Assembly: GCF_025917315.1 (NCBI RefSeq)
Contig: NZ_CP080627.1
Location: 1,674,001-1,738,000 of the forward strand
DNA from: Halomonas qaidamensis
GTDB taxonomy: Bacteria > Pseudomonadota > Gammaproteobacteria > Pseudomonadales > Halomonadaceae
DNA: 64,000 nucleotides
Direction: 5' to 3'
This document shows positions 1 to 10,144 of this stretch, in pieces. The position numbers were made by a program, and so were the translations under genes. Each line of letters starts with the position of its first letter. Position 1 is the stretch's first letter. The notes under the pieces were generated by a model. That model had not been told where the DNA came from. It made no database searches and worked only from the letters and a program-made list of their open reading frames with translations.

Positions 1-2
1 CC

Positions 3-389
3 GGTTTAGACCTCGTACAAATTTCGAATGCCGATCCGATCGTGTGTAAGATCATGGATTATGGCAAATTTGTTTTTGAGACGAAGAAACAAAAAGCGGC
101 TCAAAAGAAAAAGCAAAAGCAAATCCAGGTTAAGGAAGTTAAGTTCCGTCCTGGCACCGATGAAGGCGATTATCAGGTCAAGCTTAAAAACCTGACACGC
201 TTTCTAGAAGGTGGTGATAAGGGCAAAGTCACATTGCGCTTCCGTGGTCGTGAAATGGCGCATCAAGACATTGGCCGTAAGCTAATGGAAAGGATCGCGG
301 CAGACCTGGAAGAGATCGGAGCGGTTGAGTCTTTCCCCAAAATGGAAGGACGCCAGATGATCATGATTATTGCCCCGAAAAAGAAGTGA
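3..389 (+). CDS. infC: Translation initiation factor IF-3 (5' truncated)
   Basis: The reading frame is already open at the window edge, so the N-terminal part is missing. IF-3 binds the 30S subunit, prevents premature 50S joining and checks start-codon and initiator-tRNA pairing. What remains is the end of the N-terminal domain (CKIMDYGKF, an IF-3 signature), the Lys-rich linker ([17 protein letters not shown]) and the whole C-terminal 30S-binding domain ending in IIAPKKK. It is followed by rpmI and rplT in the universal infC-rpmI-rplT order. In relatives infC starts with a rare AUU or AUA codon under autoregulation; that region lies outside the window. Confidence 0.97.
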   Translation, partial: GLDLVQISNADPIVCKIMDYGKFVFETKKQKAAQKKKQKQIQVKEVKFRPGTDEGDYQVKLKNLTRFLEGGDKGKVTLRFRGREMAHQDIGRKLMERIAADLEEIGAVESFPKMEGRQMIMIIAPKKK

Positions 390-408
390 TCCAACGGCGA
401 AGTTAACG

Positions 409-430
409 GATCAGCGCGAAAGCGCTGATC
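409..430 (+). promoter_or_regulatory. Stem-loop between infC and rpmI
   Basis: A perfect 9-bp stem (409-417 with 422-430) closed by a GAAA tetraloop sits between the IF-3 stop and the L35 ribosome-binding site. It lacks a proper U-tract, so it is more likely an mRNA structure or processing site than a terminator. In E. coli, L20 represses this operon by binding structured mRNA before rpmI; whether this hairpin takes part is inference. Confidence 0.45.
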
Positions 431-470
431 GGCCCTGGGTTTTCTAAAAAATATCGAGCGGAGTTTTCTC

Positions 471-665
471 ATGCCGAAAATCAAAAGCAACAGCGGCGCT
501 GCCAAGCGCTTCAAAAAGACCGCGAATGGCTTCAAGCACAAGCAGTCTTTCCGTAGCCACATCTTGACCAAGAAGTCGACCAAGCGTAAGCGTCAGCTGC
601 GTGGCATGAAACAGATTCATGCTTCTGATAAAGCGCTGATCCAGCGCATGCTGCCGAATCTGTAA
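471..665 (+). CDS. rpmI: 50S ribosomal protein L35
   Basis: This 64-residue, very basic protein matches L35 in size and sequence: it opens [17 protein letters not shown] and keeps the conserved [11 protein letters not shown] stretch. L35 is a late-assembling large-subunit protein. The ATG is preceded by GCGGAG at suitable spacing. It lies 81 bp after infC and 57 bp before rplT; in relatives it is translationally coupled to rplT and repressed by L20. Confidence 0.98.
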   Translation: MPKIKSNSGAAKRFKKTANGFKHKQSFRSHILTKKSTKRKRQLRGMKQIHASDKALIQRMLPNL

Positions 666-722
666 GGTCGAATTTTCTTATCTGAGAGCATTCAGCCTCA
701 GTCATAAAGTCAGGAGTGTGTT

Positions 723-1076
723 ATGACCCGTGTTAAGCGTGGCGTAGTTGCCCGTCGTCGCCATAAAAAAGTATTGAAGCAGGCCAAAGGTTACTACGGT
801 GCCCGTTCGCGTGTTTTCCGCGTAGCCAAACAGGCTGTTATCAAAGCCGGTCAGTATGCTTACCGTGACCGTCGCAACCGCAAGCGTCAATTCCGCGCTT
901 TGTGGATCCAGCGTATTAACGCTGGCGCGCGTATCAATGGCATGTCTTACAGCCGCTTTGTTGGCGGTCTGAAGAAAGCCGGTATTGAAATTGACCGTAA
1001 AGTATTGGCCGACCTGGCAGTACACGAAAAAGCCGCGTTTGCAGCTATCGTGGAAAAAGCCAAGGCTGCCCAATAA
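723..1076 (+). CDS. rplT: 50S ribosomal protein L20
   Basis: The 117-residue protein opens [19 protein letters not shown] and contains the L20 signature [21 protein letters not shown]20 binds 23S rRNA directly and is essential for early 50S assembly; in E. coli it also represses rpmI-rplT translation. AGGAG precedes the ATG. The length equals that of the E. coli protein. Confidence 0.98.
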   Translation: MTRVKRGVVARRRHKKVLKQAKGYYGARSRVFRVAKQAVIKAGQYAYRDRRNRKRQFRALWIQRINAGARINGMSYSRFVGGLKKAGIEIDRKVLADLAVHEKAAFAAIVEKAKAAQ

Positions 1077-1137
1077 AGCATATAACGCTGAGCTAAATCA
1101 GTGTGATGTGTCTGAGGTCATTTTAGTGTGACCCATG

Positions 1138-1172
1138 CAGGGGAAGAGCAGCCGCTCTTCCCCTGTTTTTTT
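1138..1172 (+). terminator. Strong intrinsic terminator or attenuator before pheS
   Basis: A perfect 12-bp GC-rich stem (1138-1149 with 1154-1165, loop AGCC) is followed by seven T residues. It lies 62 bp after rplT and 62 bp before pheS, so it either ends the ribosomal-protein transcript or attenuates read-through into pheST. A Phe-rich leader peptide upstream of the hairpin, as in the E. coli pheM system, is not visible. Confidence 0.85.
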
Positions 1173-1218
1173 GTCACCTTCAACATGCCAGCCATCTTTA
1201 GAGATGGAAACCGCTTAA

Positions 1219-2253
<1,035 letters not shown>

Positions 2254-2279
2254 GACCGCTGCCAACGACGGGAACCCTT

Positions 2280-4661
2280 ATGAAATTTTCAGAACAGTGG
2301 CTGCGTGATTGGGTGGCACCGCAGCTTGATACACAGGCAATCGCCGATCAGATCACCATGGCAGGCCTTGAGGTTGATGGCATTGAGGCCGTTGCATCCC
2401 CATTTAGCGGGGTAGTGGTCGCAGAGGTATTGACCAAGGCGAAGCACCCAGACGCGGATAAACTCAACGTCTGTACCGTTAATGATGGTACGGGTGAACC
2501 TGTGCAGGTGGTTTGCGGCGCTCCCAACGTTGATGTGGGCCAAAAAATTCCATTTGCTCAAGTGGGTGGTGTGTTACCTGGCGACTTCAAGATCAAGAAA
2601 GCCAAATTGCGTGGCGTAGAGTCTCGCGGAATGATTTGCTCCGCCTCTGAGTTAGGTTTGGCGGAGGAGGTGTCACCAGGTATTTTTGTGCTACCTGCCT
2701 CCGCGCCGGTAGGCGTAAATTTTCGTGAGTACATGCAACTCGATGATATGACTATTGAAGTTGATCTCACGCCGAACCGTGGTGATTGCCTCAGTATTAA
2801 GGGGCTAGCCCGAGAAGTGGGTGTGCTCAATCGTCTTCCGGTAAGTGGGCCTGAAATGGCCACTGTTGATGCTAGTATCAGTGATACTTTTTCAGTGCGT
2901 ATTGAGGCGCCAGAACAGTGCCCGCGCTACTTGGGGCGTATTATTAAAGACGTTGATGTTAGTGCCGAAACCCCGTTGTGGATGGTAGAACGTTTACGTC
3001 GCAGTGGTGTTCGATCTATTGATCCTGTGGTTGATGTCACTAACTATGTGATGCTGGAGCTTGGTCAGCCGCTGCATGCATTCGACCGCGATAACCTTCA
3101 TGGCGGTATCACCGTTCGGTTGGCGGGCAAGGATGAGCGTTTGACTTTGCTGGATGGGCAAGAAGTAGCGCTGAGGTCGGAGACGCTGGTTATTGCAGAC
3201 GATAATGGCCCGCTAGCAATGGCTGGTGTCATGGGGGGTGAGAACTCAGGTGTAAACGAGAAAACAGACACGATTTTCTTGGAGTCTGCCTATTTCACGC
3301 CGTTGGCTATCGCAGGGCAAGCGCGTTCATATGGTCTTCATACGGATGCATCTCACCGGTTTGAGCGTGGCGTTGACCCGGCACTTGCCAGAGTGGCAAT
3401 TGAGCGAGCCACCAAGCTTTTGATGGAGATATGTGGCGGCCAGGCAGGGCCCGTTGTTGAGTCATCTAGTAGTGAATACTTGCCAGCGCCAGGCAACATC
3501 GTACTGCGCGAAGCACGTCTAGAAAGTGCGCTTTCAAAGCGGCTGCCAGCTGAAGATGTAACTGACATTCTTCAGCGTTTAGGGCTAGCGGTTGATAAAC
3601 AGGGAGATGGCTGGTCCGTTACAGCACCAAGTTGGCGCTTTGATTTGGCAATTGAAGAAGATCTCATTGAAGAGATTGCCCGGATTCATGGCTATAATAA
3701 TCTGCCTGTCCGGCGCCCCGCAGCGCGTTTAGCGCTACGTCCCGCTAACGAAGCAATGCTGACACAGGCTCAATTGCGTAATCAGATGGTGGCGCGTGGT
3801 TTTCAGGAGGCGATAACCTATAGTTTCGTTGCGCCTGACCTACAGACGGCGCTGCTGCCAGACGCGGTATCGCCAGTGTTGGCAAACCCGATTTCGTCAG
3901 ATTTGTCAGTGATGCGCGCTAGCCTGTTCCCGGGCTTGGTGCGTGCGCTTGAACATAATCTTAACCGCCAGCAGACCCGTGTCAGATTGTTTGAAACCGG
4001 TTTAGTATTTAATGGTCATTTAGACAACCTGTCGCAGGTGCCCATGATGGGAGCCCTGGTGTGTGGGAGTCGTGAGCCAGAAGGCTGGAGCGGGGCTAAG
4101 GCTCAGGTCGACTTTTATGACCTAAAAGGGGATTTAGAAAGTCTATTAGCGCTTGGTGGCGCGTTTGATGCTTGGCGCTTTGAGCCAGATGAGCACCCTT
4201 CGCTACATCCTGGGCAAACGGCTAAGCTGTTGCACAATGGTAAGCCTGCTGGTTGGATTGGTGCGTTACATCCTCAGGTGCGAGCTAAGTTGGGACTGAA
4301 GGTTGATGCTGTTATGTTCGAAGTTCGCCTAGATGCACTCAGTGAGGGCGCCATTCCAGCGTTTGAGCCACTGTCTCGCTATCCAGAGGTTCGTCGCGAC
4401 TTGGCTTTCACCGTCAAGGCAGAAACACCAGTTCAGGCACTGCTTGATTGTGCAAAAGCACAAGCGGGCGATTACTTAAAAGACATTAGACTGTTTGATG
4501 TCTATGCTGGTAAGGGCGTGGCCGATGGTGACAAGAGTATTGCGTTGGGCTTGACGTGGCAGCATGCATCGCGCACGCTAAATGATGATGAAATCAACCT
4601 GTTGGTAGATTCCATCATAGCGCAAGTACGATCTGAACTAGGCGCCGAGCTACGAGCATAG
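2280..4661 (+). CDS. pheT: Phenylalanine--tRNA ligase beta subunit
   Basis: At 793 residues this matches full-length PheT (about 795 in E. coli). It has the N-terminal EMAP/OB tRNA-binding domain (about residues 40-150, with the HPDADKLNVC motif), the B3/B4 editing module that clears Tyr-tRNA-Phe, the B5 domain and the C-terminal anticodon-binding FDX-ACB domain (near RYPEVRRDLAF). It pairs with PheS from the preceding gene. A 119-bp spacer separates it from ihfA. Confidence 0.97.
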   Translation: MKFSEQWLRDWVAPQLDTQAIADQITMAGLEVDGIEAVASPFSGVVVAEVLTKAKHPDADKLNVCTVNDGTGEPVQVVCGAPNVDVGQKIPFAQVGGVLPGDFKIKKAKLRGVESRGMICSASELGLAEEVSPGIFVLPASAPVGVNFREYMQLDDMTIEVDLTPNRGDCLSIKGLAREVGVLNRLPVSGPEMATVDASISDTFSVRIEAPEQCPRYLGRIIKDVDVSAETPLWMVERLRRSGVRSIDPVVDVTNYVMLELGQPLHAFDRDNLHGGITVRLAGKDERLTLLDGQEVALRSETLVIADDNGPLAMAGVMGGENSGVNEKTDTIFLESAYFTPLAIAGQARSYGLHTDASHRFERGVDPALARVAIERATKLLMEICGGQAGPVVESSSSEYLPAPGNIVLREARLESALSKRLPAEDVTDILQRLGLAVDKQGDGWSVTAPSWRFDLAIEEDLIEEIARIHGYNNLPVRRPAARLALRPANEAMLTQAQLRNQMVARGFQEAITYSFVAPDLQTALLPDAVSPVLANPISSDLSVMRASLFPGLVRALEHNLNRQQTRVRLFETGLVFNGHLDNLSQVPMMGALVCGSREPEGWSGAKAQVDFYDLKGDLESLLALGGAFDAWRFEPDEHPSLHPGQTAKLLHNGKPAGWIGALHPQVRAKLGLKVDAVMFEVRLDALSEGAIPAFEPLSRYPEVRRDLAFTVKAETPVQALLDCAKAQAGDYLKDIRLFDVYAGKGVADGDKSIALGLTWQHASRTLNDDEINLLVDSIIAQVRSELGAELRA

Positions 4662-4780
4662 CCGTTGTAGCCAGGACGGTAGGTGATGTTTGGGATCAGT
4701 TCTTGCGAATAACTAAATAGCGCCATAACGCGACGCTTATCACGTTCTTGGCAATGCGTTTGCTACATGGAGGGGGCCTT

Positions 4781-5071
4781 ATGGGTGCGTTGACCAAAGC
4801 AGAGCTAGCAGAACATTTACACACTGAGCTTGCGCTGTCGAAGCGAGAAGCAAAAGCCATGGTTGAGGCTTTTTTTGAAGAGATTCGTGCCTGCTTACGC
4901 GAAAATGAGCAAGTTAAGCTGTCGGGTTTCGGAAACTTCGACTTGCGTGATAAGCGCGAAAGACCAGGGCGTAACCCCAAGACAGGTGAGGAAATTCCAA
5001 TTTCTGCCCGCCGCGTCGTTACTTTCCGTCCCGGCCAAAAACTGAAGCAACAGGTAGAACGCTACAAGTAG
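4781..5071 (+). CDS. ihfA: Integration host factor subunit alpha
   Basis: A 96-residue HU/IHF-family DNA-bending protein that heterodimerises with IhfB to make sharp bends in replication, recombination and sigma54 control. The beta-arm motif [18 protein letters not shown] and the start [13 protein letters not shown] identify IHF-alpha. An in-frame upstream ATG exists, but the ATG at 4781 follows GGAGGGGG (4769-4776) and gives the standard length. The pheST-ihfA order is conserved in gammaproteobacteria. Confidence 0.96.
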   Translation: MGALTKAELAEHLHTELALSKREAKAMVEAFFEEIRACLRENEQVKLSGFGNFDLRDKRERPGRNPKTGEEIPISARRVVTFRPGQKLKQQVERYK

Positions 5072-5092
5072 CTATTGATTGGTTAAGTAAGT

Positions 5093-5122
5093 AAAAAGGA
5101 GTGCCGAACGGCACTCCTTTTT
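5093..5122. terminator. Bidirectional intrinsic terminator after ihfA
   Basis: A 13-bp stem (5093-5105 with 5110-5122, loop GAAC), A-rich on the 5' arm and T-rich on the 3' arm. It can end ihfA transcription on the plus strand and the small membrane-protein gene converging from the minus strand. Confidence 0.85.
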
Positions 5123-5132
5123 CATCTGTTGG

Positions 5133-5339
5133 CTAAACGCCACGCCCTTCGATCAGCCAGGTAATCACCACCTTAATAACGTAGCCCAGCATGCCAGCTC
5201 CCAAAACAACAAAAAGCATGATGGTGCCGAATTTTCCAGCGTTCGATTTTTTCGCTAAATCCCAAATAATAAAACACATAAATACGATTAGACCACCAAC
5301 CATAATGGGTGTGATCCATGCCTCAAAAAGTTGTTGCAT
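5133..5339 (-). CDS. Small two-helix membrane protein (DUF2788-like)
   Basis: A 68-residue protein with two hydrophobic segments (about residues 11-27 and 39-62) separated by a basic loop (DLAKKSNAGKFG). The pattern of an FEAW opening, a first helix ending in WDL and a Lys-rich loop resembles the DUF2788 family of pseudomonads, recalled without a search. No function is known. It converges on ihfA across a shared terminator and is divergent from the flavodoxin gene. Confidence 0.75.
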   Translation of the reverse strand: MQQLFEAWITPIMVGGLIVFMCFIIWDLAKKSNAGKFGTIMLFVVLGAGMLGYVIKVVITWLIEGRGV

Positions 5340-5481
5340 AACATTTCCTGTGCAAAATTAATGATCCCACCTGGGGAGGCGTGTGCCGTCTTTACAAGTC
5401 GTGTTAATATTTGACCAAATTAATCGGGTATTTGTCGACTGAACGACGTGTAGTGCGACACTTTTACAGAGGAGTACGAGC

Positions 5482-5943
5482 ATGCCAACGCTAACAATCT
5501 TAGTCGGTACTATGTACGGTGGTGCGTTAGATGTCGCAGAGCAAGTAAAACCGTTGTTTGAACAGGCGGGCTACAAAGTTGATATTTCAGAACAGCCAAC
5601 CATCAATGACTTGACTCATTCTGCAGATCTCACGCTTTTTTGCGTGTCGACAACGGGGAGTGGCGATTTTCCAGGTAATTTTGTTTCCTTTGTGCGTGGT
5701 TTGCAGGAAAAAAGTCCTTCACTCGCATCGTTACGCTACGGCTTGATTGCGTTGGGCGATAGCTCGTATGGAGAAACTTTCTGTGGAGCGGGAAGGGCAC
5801 TAGATGCTCTATTAGAAGAGCACGGTGCCACGCGTCTAGGAGATCGTCTTGAAGTCGATGCAATGGAAACCTTCATGGCAGATGACGCCGCTGTTCCATG
5901 GGTGGAAGAGTGGATAGTGGCTCAGCAGCTAAAGGTTGCCTAA
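5482..5943 (+). CDS. Flavodoxin-domain protein (MioC-like)
   Basis: A 153-residue short-chain flavodoxin. The FMN phosphate loop is VGTMYGGA near residues 8-15, and the isoalloxazine-contact regions STTGSGDFPGN and LGDSSYGETFCGAG are in the expected places. Such proteins carry electrons in the cytoplasm; E. coli MioC supports biotin synthase in vitro. GAGGAG precedes the ATG. It is followed two bases later by a small membrane-protein gene, so the two are probably cotranscribed. Assignment as MioC rather than another flavodoxin is uncertain. Confidence 0.85.
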   Translation: MPTLTILVGTMYGGALDVAEQVKPLFEQAGYKVDISEQPTINDLTHSADLTLFCVSTTGSGDFPGNFVSFVRGLQEKSPSLASLRYGLIALGDSSYGETFCGAGRALDALLEEHGATRLGDRLEVDAMETFMADDAAVPWVEEWIVAQQLKVA

Positions 5944-5945
5944 TA

Positions 5946-6314
5946 ATGCAGCGGGTCCCTTATTCTCCGGAACGTATAAGTGTTGCCATCGGACTTTGCA
6001 TCGTAATGTTGGCAGCTATACCACGCTATATGGTAGAAGGGCATGAAACACGCCAAACACTGCTGCTTATCGCACTCGCTATCGTACTAGGGGCCGCTGC
6101 TGTTCAGTGGAAAATGCTCTCTGTTAGTGCACGAAAAGAGTTACCTAAGTTATGTCAGCGTTTAGCGTTGATGTTGCTAATGGGTGCCCTCGTGATGGGG
6201 GCATGGCATGCTTTATTCACTGACTGGATTAGTTGGCAAGTATTTATTTCGCACGCAGCGACGTGCGGGCTACTATTTCATGCCATTTCCCTATGGTGGG
6301 GAAAACGCGAGTAA
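5946..6314 (+). CDS. Small integral membrane protein of unknown function
   Basis: I do not recognise this 122-residue protein. It has about four hydrophobic segments (near residues 12-25, 36-52, 70-86 and 92-115) joined by short basic loops and ends WWGKRE. The start at 5946 follows the flavodoxin stop (TAATAATG), implying translational coupling; an in-frame start further upstream would overlap the flavodoxin gene. A functional link to the flavodoxin is inferred from spacing only. Confidence 0.7.
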   Translation: MQRVPYSPERISVAIGLCIVMLAAIPRYMVEGHETRQTLLLIALAIVLGAAAVQWKMLSVSARKELPKLCQRLALMLLMGALVMGAWHALFTDWISWQVFISHAATCGLLFHAISLWWGKRE

Positions 6315-6375
6315 AGACCATTGCGTTGGGTTAGCTAATTAGGCTACAACGCTATCTTTAACGTTTCGAAAGGGT

Positions 6376-6420
6376 TTTGGTTGCCTTGCAACCAAAAAAA
6401 CGGCCTAAAACGGCCGTTTT
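6376..6420 (+). terminator. Double stem-loop terminator
   Basis: Two adjacent hairpins: a 9-bp stem at 6376-6384/6388-6396 with a CTT loop, then a 9-bp stem at 6397-6405/6412-6420 whose 3' arm ends in TTTT. The second is a plausible intrinsic terminator for the flavodoxin pair and insulates tig. Confidence 0.75.
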
Positions 6421-6511
6421 GCTAGTAATTACTCTTGTATTTGTGGGTTGTGCCCCCATCTTGCGAGTATGGCGCTTGCCACGATGCGCTAGGGTTCTTA
6501 AAATTGCCCCC

Positions 6512-6540
6512 TTGAACTTATTTTACGCAATCAACATAAC
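6512..6540 (+). promoter_or_regulatory. Candidate sigma70 promoter for tig
   Basis: TTGAAC (6512-6517) and CATAAC (6535-6540) are separated by 17 bp and lie 24 bp before the tig ATG. The -10 is weak, so this is tentative. Confidence 0.4.
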
Positions 6541-6563
6541 GCCCAGCCGCTAGAGGACAATTC

Positions 6564-7916
6564 ATGCAAGTTTCCGTCGAGACGACCTCCCAGATCGAAC
6601 GCCGTATCACTATTCAGGTGCCGGCCGCCGAAATCGACGAGGCCGTCAGCGCTCGCTTGAAAGACACCGCGAAAAACGTTCGCTTGAATGGTTTTCGCCA
6701 GGGCCGAGTGCCGATGGCTGTAGTTCGTCAGCGCTATGGCGACAGCGTGCGCAACGAAGTGGTAGGTGAAGTGATGCGTGAGCGCTATGTGCGCGCCATC
6801 ACAGAGGAAGGCCTTAATCCTGCCGGTTTCCCCCAGATTGAGCCAAAAGTAAATCAAACTGGTAAAGATTTAGAGTTTGTAGCGGTAATGGAAATTTATC
6901 CGCAGGTCGAGCTTGCTTCTATCGAAGGGACTGAGGTTGAGCGCCCAGTAGTAACTGTTAGCGATAGTGATGTTGATGAAATGATCGACACACTGCGTAA
7001 GCAAAACGCTGCCTGGGAAGAAGTAGACGCTGCTGCCGCTGATGGCGATCAGGTCACTATCGATTTCCAGGGCTTCCTGGGCGATGAGCCGTTCGAAGGT
7101 GGAAGTGCAGAAGGCCATGCTCTGGTGATTGGCTCTAACAGCTTCATTCCAGGCTTTGAAGAGCAGTTAATCGGTGCGAAAGCAGGTGATGAGAAAACGA
7201 TAACTGTTACGTTCCCTGACGATTATCAGGCGGAGCATCTTGCAGGCCAAGAGGCGACTTTTAAAGTTACTGTTCATAAAGTCAGCAGCCAAACGCTGCC
7301 GGCCGTAGACGCTGAGTTTATTGCTCGCTTTGGCGTTGAAGATGGTGATGAAGACAAGTTCCGTGCTGAAATCAAAAAGAACATGACGCGCGAAGCTGCT
7401 CAAGCGGTTGATAACCGTGTTAAGCAGCAAGTGCTAGATGCACTGAAAAAAGCGAATGATATCCCTGTGCCTAGTGCGCTTGTTCAGCAGGAAACTGATG
7501 GCATGAAACGCCAAGCAGCGCAGCAGTTTGGTTTGGGTGAAGACTTTGACGTTAGTCAACTGCCAAATGAATTGTTCGAAGCGCAAGCGAAAGGCCGTGT
7601 TCAGGTAGGCTTGTTGTTGGCTGAGGTTATCAAAGCGAATGAGTTGGACGCTGACGATGACGCGATTAAAGCTAAAGTTGAAGAACTGGCAGAGCAGTAC
7701 CAGGATCCTTCCGAGGTGGTTGAGTACTACATGAGTAATGAGCAACTCAAAACTCAAGTGAAGTCTGCCATTCTGGAAGAGAAAGCAGTTGATAAGCTAT
7801 TAGAGCAGACGAACGTTAAAGACGTTGAAATGTCCTATCAACAGGCATTGGCAGCAGCTCAGCAACAAGCCGAGCAAGATGAAGATGTTGAAGAAAGCGA
7901 GCAAGCTAGCGCCTAA
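6564..7916 (+). CDS. tig: Trigger factor
   Basis: The ribosome-associated chaperone and prolyl isomerase that meets nascent chains at the exit tunnel. The 450-residue protein has the ribosome-binding signature GFRQGRVP at residues 43-50, a central FKBP-type PPIase domain ([19 protein letters not shown]) and the C-terminal chaperone arms. The tail after about residue 425 is very acidic and Gln-rich. AGAGGA precedes the ATG. It heads the conserved tig-clpP-clpX-lon group. Confidence 0.97.
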   Translation: MQVSVETTSQIERRITIQVPAAEIDEAVSARLKDTAKNVRLNGFRQGRVPMAVVRQRYGDSVRNEVVGEVMRERYVRAITEEGLNPAGFPQIEPKVNQTGKDLEFVAVMEIYPQVELASIEGTEVERPVVTVSDSDVDEMIDTLRKQNAAWEEVDAAAADGDQVTIDFQGFLGDEPFEGGSAEGHALVIGSNSFIPGFEEQLIGAKAGDEKTITVTFPDDYQAEHLAGQEATFKVTVHKVSSQTLPAVDAEFIARFGVEDGDEDKFRAEIKKNMTREAAQAVDNRVKQQVLDALKKANDIPVPSALVQQETDGMKRQAAQQFGLGEDFDVSQLPNELFEAQAKGRVQVGLLLAEVIKANELDADDDAIKAKVEELAEQYQDPSEVVEYYMSNEQLKTQVKSAILEEKAVDKLLEQTNVKDVEMSYQQALAAAQQQAEQDEDVEESEQASA

Positions 7917-7928
7917 CTTCATCGAGTG

Positions 7929-7951
7929 GCGCACCCTTTCATCGGGTGCGC
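7929..7951 (+). terminator. Stem-loop between tig and clpP
   Basis: An 8-bp GC-rich stem (7929-7936 with 7944-7951) followed by CTTTCCC. The tail is poor in T, so it may be a partial terminator or a processing site between tig and clpP. Confidence 0.5.
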
Positions 7952-7980
7952 TTTCCCTTACCGGACGCAAGGAATCACGA

Positions 7981-8598
7981 ATGAGTGAGTTTGATATTCA
8001 AAACGCCGGCGGTTTAGTGCCCATGGTGGTTGAGCAGAGCGCCAAAGGGGAAAGAGCCTACGACATCTACTCACGGCTTCTAAAAGAGCGTGTTATTTTC
8101 CTGGTAGGACCAGTTGAAGATTACATGGCAAATTTAGTGGTGGCGCAGCTGCTATTTCTTGAGTCAGAAAATCCTGATAAAGATATCCATCTTTACATCA
8201 ATTCGCCTGGTGGATCGGTTACGGCTGGTATGTCTATTTATGACACCATGCAGTTTATTAAGCCGGATGTATCAACGGTATGTATTGGCCAAGCGGCTAG
8301 CATGGGTGCGTTGTTGTTAACAGCGGGTGCTGCGGGTAAACGTTACTGCTTACCTAATTCCCGTGTAATGATTCATCAGCCGTTGGGTGGCTATCAAGGT
8401 CAAGCGTCTGATATTGAAATTCACACCCGTGAAATTCTAGGTATTCGTGAAAAGTTGAATCAAATTTTAGCGCACCACACTGGCCAAGATCTTGATACCG
8501 TTGCTCGGGATACTGACCGTGACAACTTTATGAGCGCCACGAAAGCCCAAGAATATGGCTTGATTGACGCAGTGCTGGATAAGCGGCCTACATCCTGA
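7981..8598 (+). CDS. clpP: ATP-dependent Clp protease proteolytic subunit
   Basis: ClpP forms the tetradecameric serine-protease chamber fed by ClpX or ClpA. In the 205-residue protein the triad is visible: Ser108 (QAASMGA), His132 (MIHQPLGG) and Asp181 (TDRDNFM). The frame is open upstream through tig, but the ATG at 7981 follows CAAGGAATC and gives the family length with a short propeptide-like start before VPMVVEQS. clpX follows after a short hairpin-containing spacer. Confidence 0.97.
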   Translation: MSEFDIQNAGGLVPMVVEQSAKGERAYDIYSRLLKERVIFLVGPVEDYMANLVVAQLLFLESENPDKDIHLYINSPGGSVTAGMSIYDTMQFIKPDVSTVCIGQAASMGALLLTAGAAGKRYCLPNSRVMIHQPLGGYQGQASDIEIHTREILGIREKLNQILAHHTGQDLDTVARDTDRDNFMSATKAQEYGLIDAVLDKRPTS

Positions 8599-8635
8599 TA
8601 GCGTGATAGGATTCTGCTTTTCTAACGAGCTTTTC

Positions 8636-8653
8636 CGGCGGCGTAAGCCGCCG
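8636..8653 (+). promoter_or_regulatory. Stem-loop between clpP and clpX
   Basis: A perfect 7-bp GC stem (8636-8642 with 8647-8653) with a GTAA tetraloop and no T-tract. It is probably an mRNA stability or processing element rather than a terminator. Confidence 0.4.
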
Positions 8654-8672
8654 CAGTGATAGAGGTACGCGA

Positions 8673-9953
8673 ATGGCCGACGGCAAAGGCAAGGACGAAG
8701 GTGGCAAGCTTTTATACTGCTCGTTTTGTGGTAAAAACCAAAACGAAGTGCGCAAGCTAATTGCAGGCCCGTCCGTGTATATCTGCGATGAGTGTGTCGA
8801 CTTATGTAATGACATCATTCGCGAAGAAGTTCTCGAAGCCGATGCCGAGAGCGATGAAGAGCGTTTACCTACGCCGCGCGAAATACGTCATACGTTAGAC
8901 GACTACGTCATCGGACAGGATCGCGCCAAAATGGTGCTTTCTGTGGCGGTTTATAACCACTACAAACGTCTCAAGTCAGAAGTGCGCGAAGGCGATGTAG
9001 AGTTAGGTAAATCAAATATTCTGCTTATTGGTCCTACAGGTAGTGGTAAAACGCTGCTAGCGGAAACCATGGCACGGCTACTTAATGTACCTTTTACCAT
9101 TGCCGATGCCACCACGCTGACAGAAGCGGGTTACGTGGGTGAAGATGTTGAAAATATCATCCAAAAGCTTCTGCAAAAGTGTGATTACGACGTTGAGAAG
9201 GCTGAGCGTGGCATTGTCTATATCGATGAAATTGATAAGATTTCACGCAAATCCGATAACCCTTCCATCACACGTGATGTGTCGGGTGAGGGCGTTCAAC
9301 AGGCGCTGCTCAAGTTGATTGAAGGGACAACCGCCTCTGTGCCGCCCCAAGGTGGTCGTAAACATCCCCAGCAAGAGTTTGTTCAGGTCAATACGGCCAA
9401 CATTCTGTTTATTGTGGGGGGGGCTTTCGCGGGACTTGATAAAGTTATCCGTGATCGGGCTGAGAAAGGTGGCATTGGCTTTAATGCCAGCGTGAAGAGC
9501 AAAGAGTCCTCGCGTGGCGTTGGTGAGCTGCTGGCTGATGTAGAACCAGACGACTTGGTGAAGTTTGGGTTAATACCTGAATTTGTTGGCCGTTTGCCAG
9601 TGATTGCAACACTCACCGAGCTAACAGAAGATGCACTGGTACAAATCTTAACTGAGCCAAAGAACTCACTGGTTAAGCAATACGCTAAGCTCTTCGAAAT
9701 GGAAGATGTTACGCTGGAGTTTAGAGATGATGCGCTGCGTGCAGTGGCTATCAAAGCGATGGAGCGTAAGACCGGAGCGCGAGGGCTGCGTTCTATCCTT
9801 GAGTCCGTTCTGCTAGATACCATGTATGAAATTCCTTCGCTTGAAGGTGTTAGCAAAGTGGTAATTGATAGTTCAGTGATTGCTGGTGAAAGCGAACCGT
9901 TGCTGATTTATTCAAAGCAGGAAGAAACACGTGTTGATGGCACCGATGGCTAG
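8673..9953 (+). CDS. clpX: ClpX ATPase, unfoldase of ClpXP
   Basis: ClpX is the AAA+ hexamer that unfolds tagged proteins and feeds them to ClpP. The 426-residue protein has the N-terminal zinc-binding domain (Cys16, Cys19, Cys38, Cys41), Walker A GPTGSGKT at 121-128, Walker B (YIDEID) near 184-189, the ClpP-docking IGF loop (GGIGFNA) and sensor 2 (KTGARGLRS). A run of eight G residues at 9416-9423 encodes part of FIVGGAF, a slippery tract inside a core gene. Confidence 0.97.
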   Translation: MADGKGKDEGGKLLYCSFCGKNQNEVRKLIAGPSVYICDECVDLCNDIIREEVLEADAESDEERLPTPREIRHTLDDYVIGQDRAKMVLSVAVYNHYKRLKSEVREGDVELGKSNILLIGPTGSGKTLLAETMARLLNVPFTIADATTLTEAGYVGEDVENIIQKLLQKCDYDVEKAERGIVYIDEIDKISRKSDNPSITRDVSGEGVQQALLKLIEGTTASVPPQGGRKHPQQEFVQVNTANILFIVGGAFAGLDKVIRDRAEKGGIGFNASVKSKESSRGVGELLADVEPDDLVKFGLIPEFVGRLPVIATLTELTEDALVQILTEPKNSLVKQYAKLFEMEDVTLEFRDDALRAVAIKAMERKTGARGLRSILESVLLDTMYEIPSLEGVSKVVIDSSVIAGESEPLLIYSKQEETRVDGTDG

Positions 9954-10002
9954 TGGTTAAGCATTTACGATGGCCTAGTCTTGCTTGCTTGCGCCAAACA
10001 AA

Positions 10003-10022
10003 GGGGTCGCCTAGGCGGCCCC
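10003..10022 (+). terminator. Probable terminator after clpX
   Basis: A GC-rich inverted repeat (10003-10011 with 10014-10022, one G-T pair) with a very tight turn, followed by TCGTTATT. It lies 49 bp after the clpX stop and plausibly ends the clpPX transcript. Confidence 0.5.
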
Positions 10023-10089
10023 TCGTTATTCATCTGTTACTCGTAAAGTTTCTGCCTAGTTGCCCAGCGCCATGCTTTTCATACTGTGA

Positions 10090-10107
10090 GGTACTTGATT
10101 AAGTACC
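10090..10107. promoter_or_regulatory. Palindrome upstream of lon
   Basis: A perfect 7-bp inverted repeat, GGTACTT and AAGTACC separated by GATT, 38 bp before the lon ATG, with a further AAGTACT at 10113-10119. It could be an operator or an mRNA hairpin in the lon leader. No known factor is assigned. Confidence 0.35.
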
Positions 10108-10144
10108 CTTTCAAGTACTCATCCGATTTTGAGGAACGTCTGCG

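Noticed and set aside
6508..6540. CCCCCTTGAAC before tig as a sigma32 heat-shock -35
   Set aside because: No CCCCAT-type -10 follows at 13-17 bp; the sequence fits a weak sigma70 promoter better.
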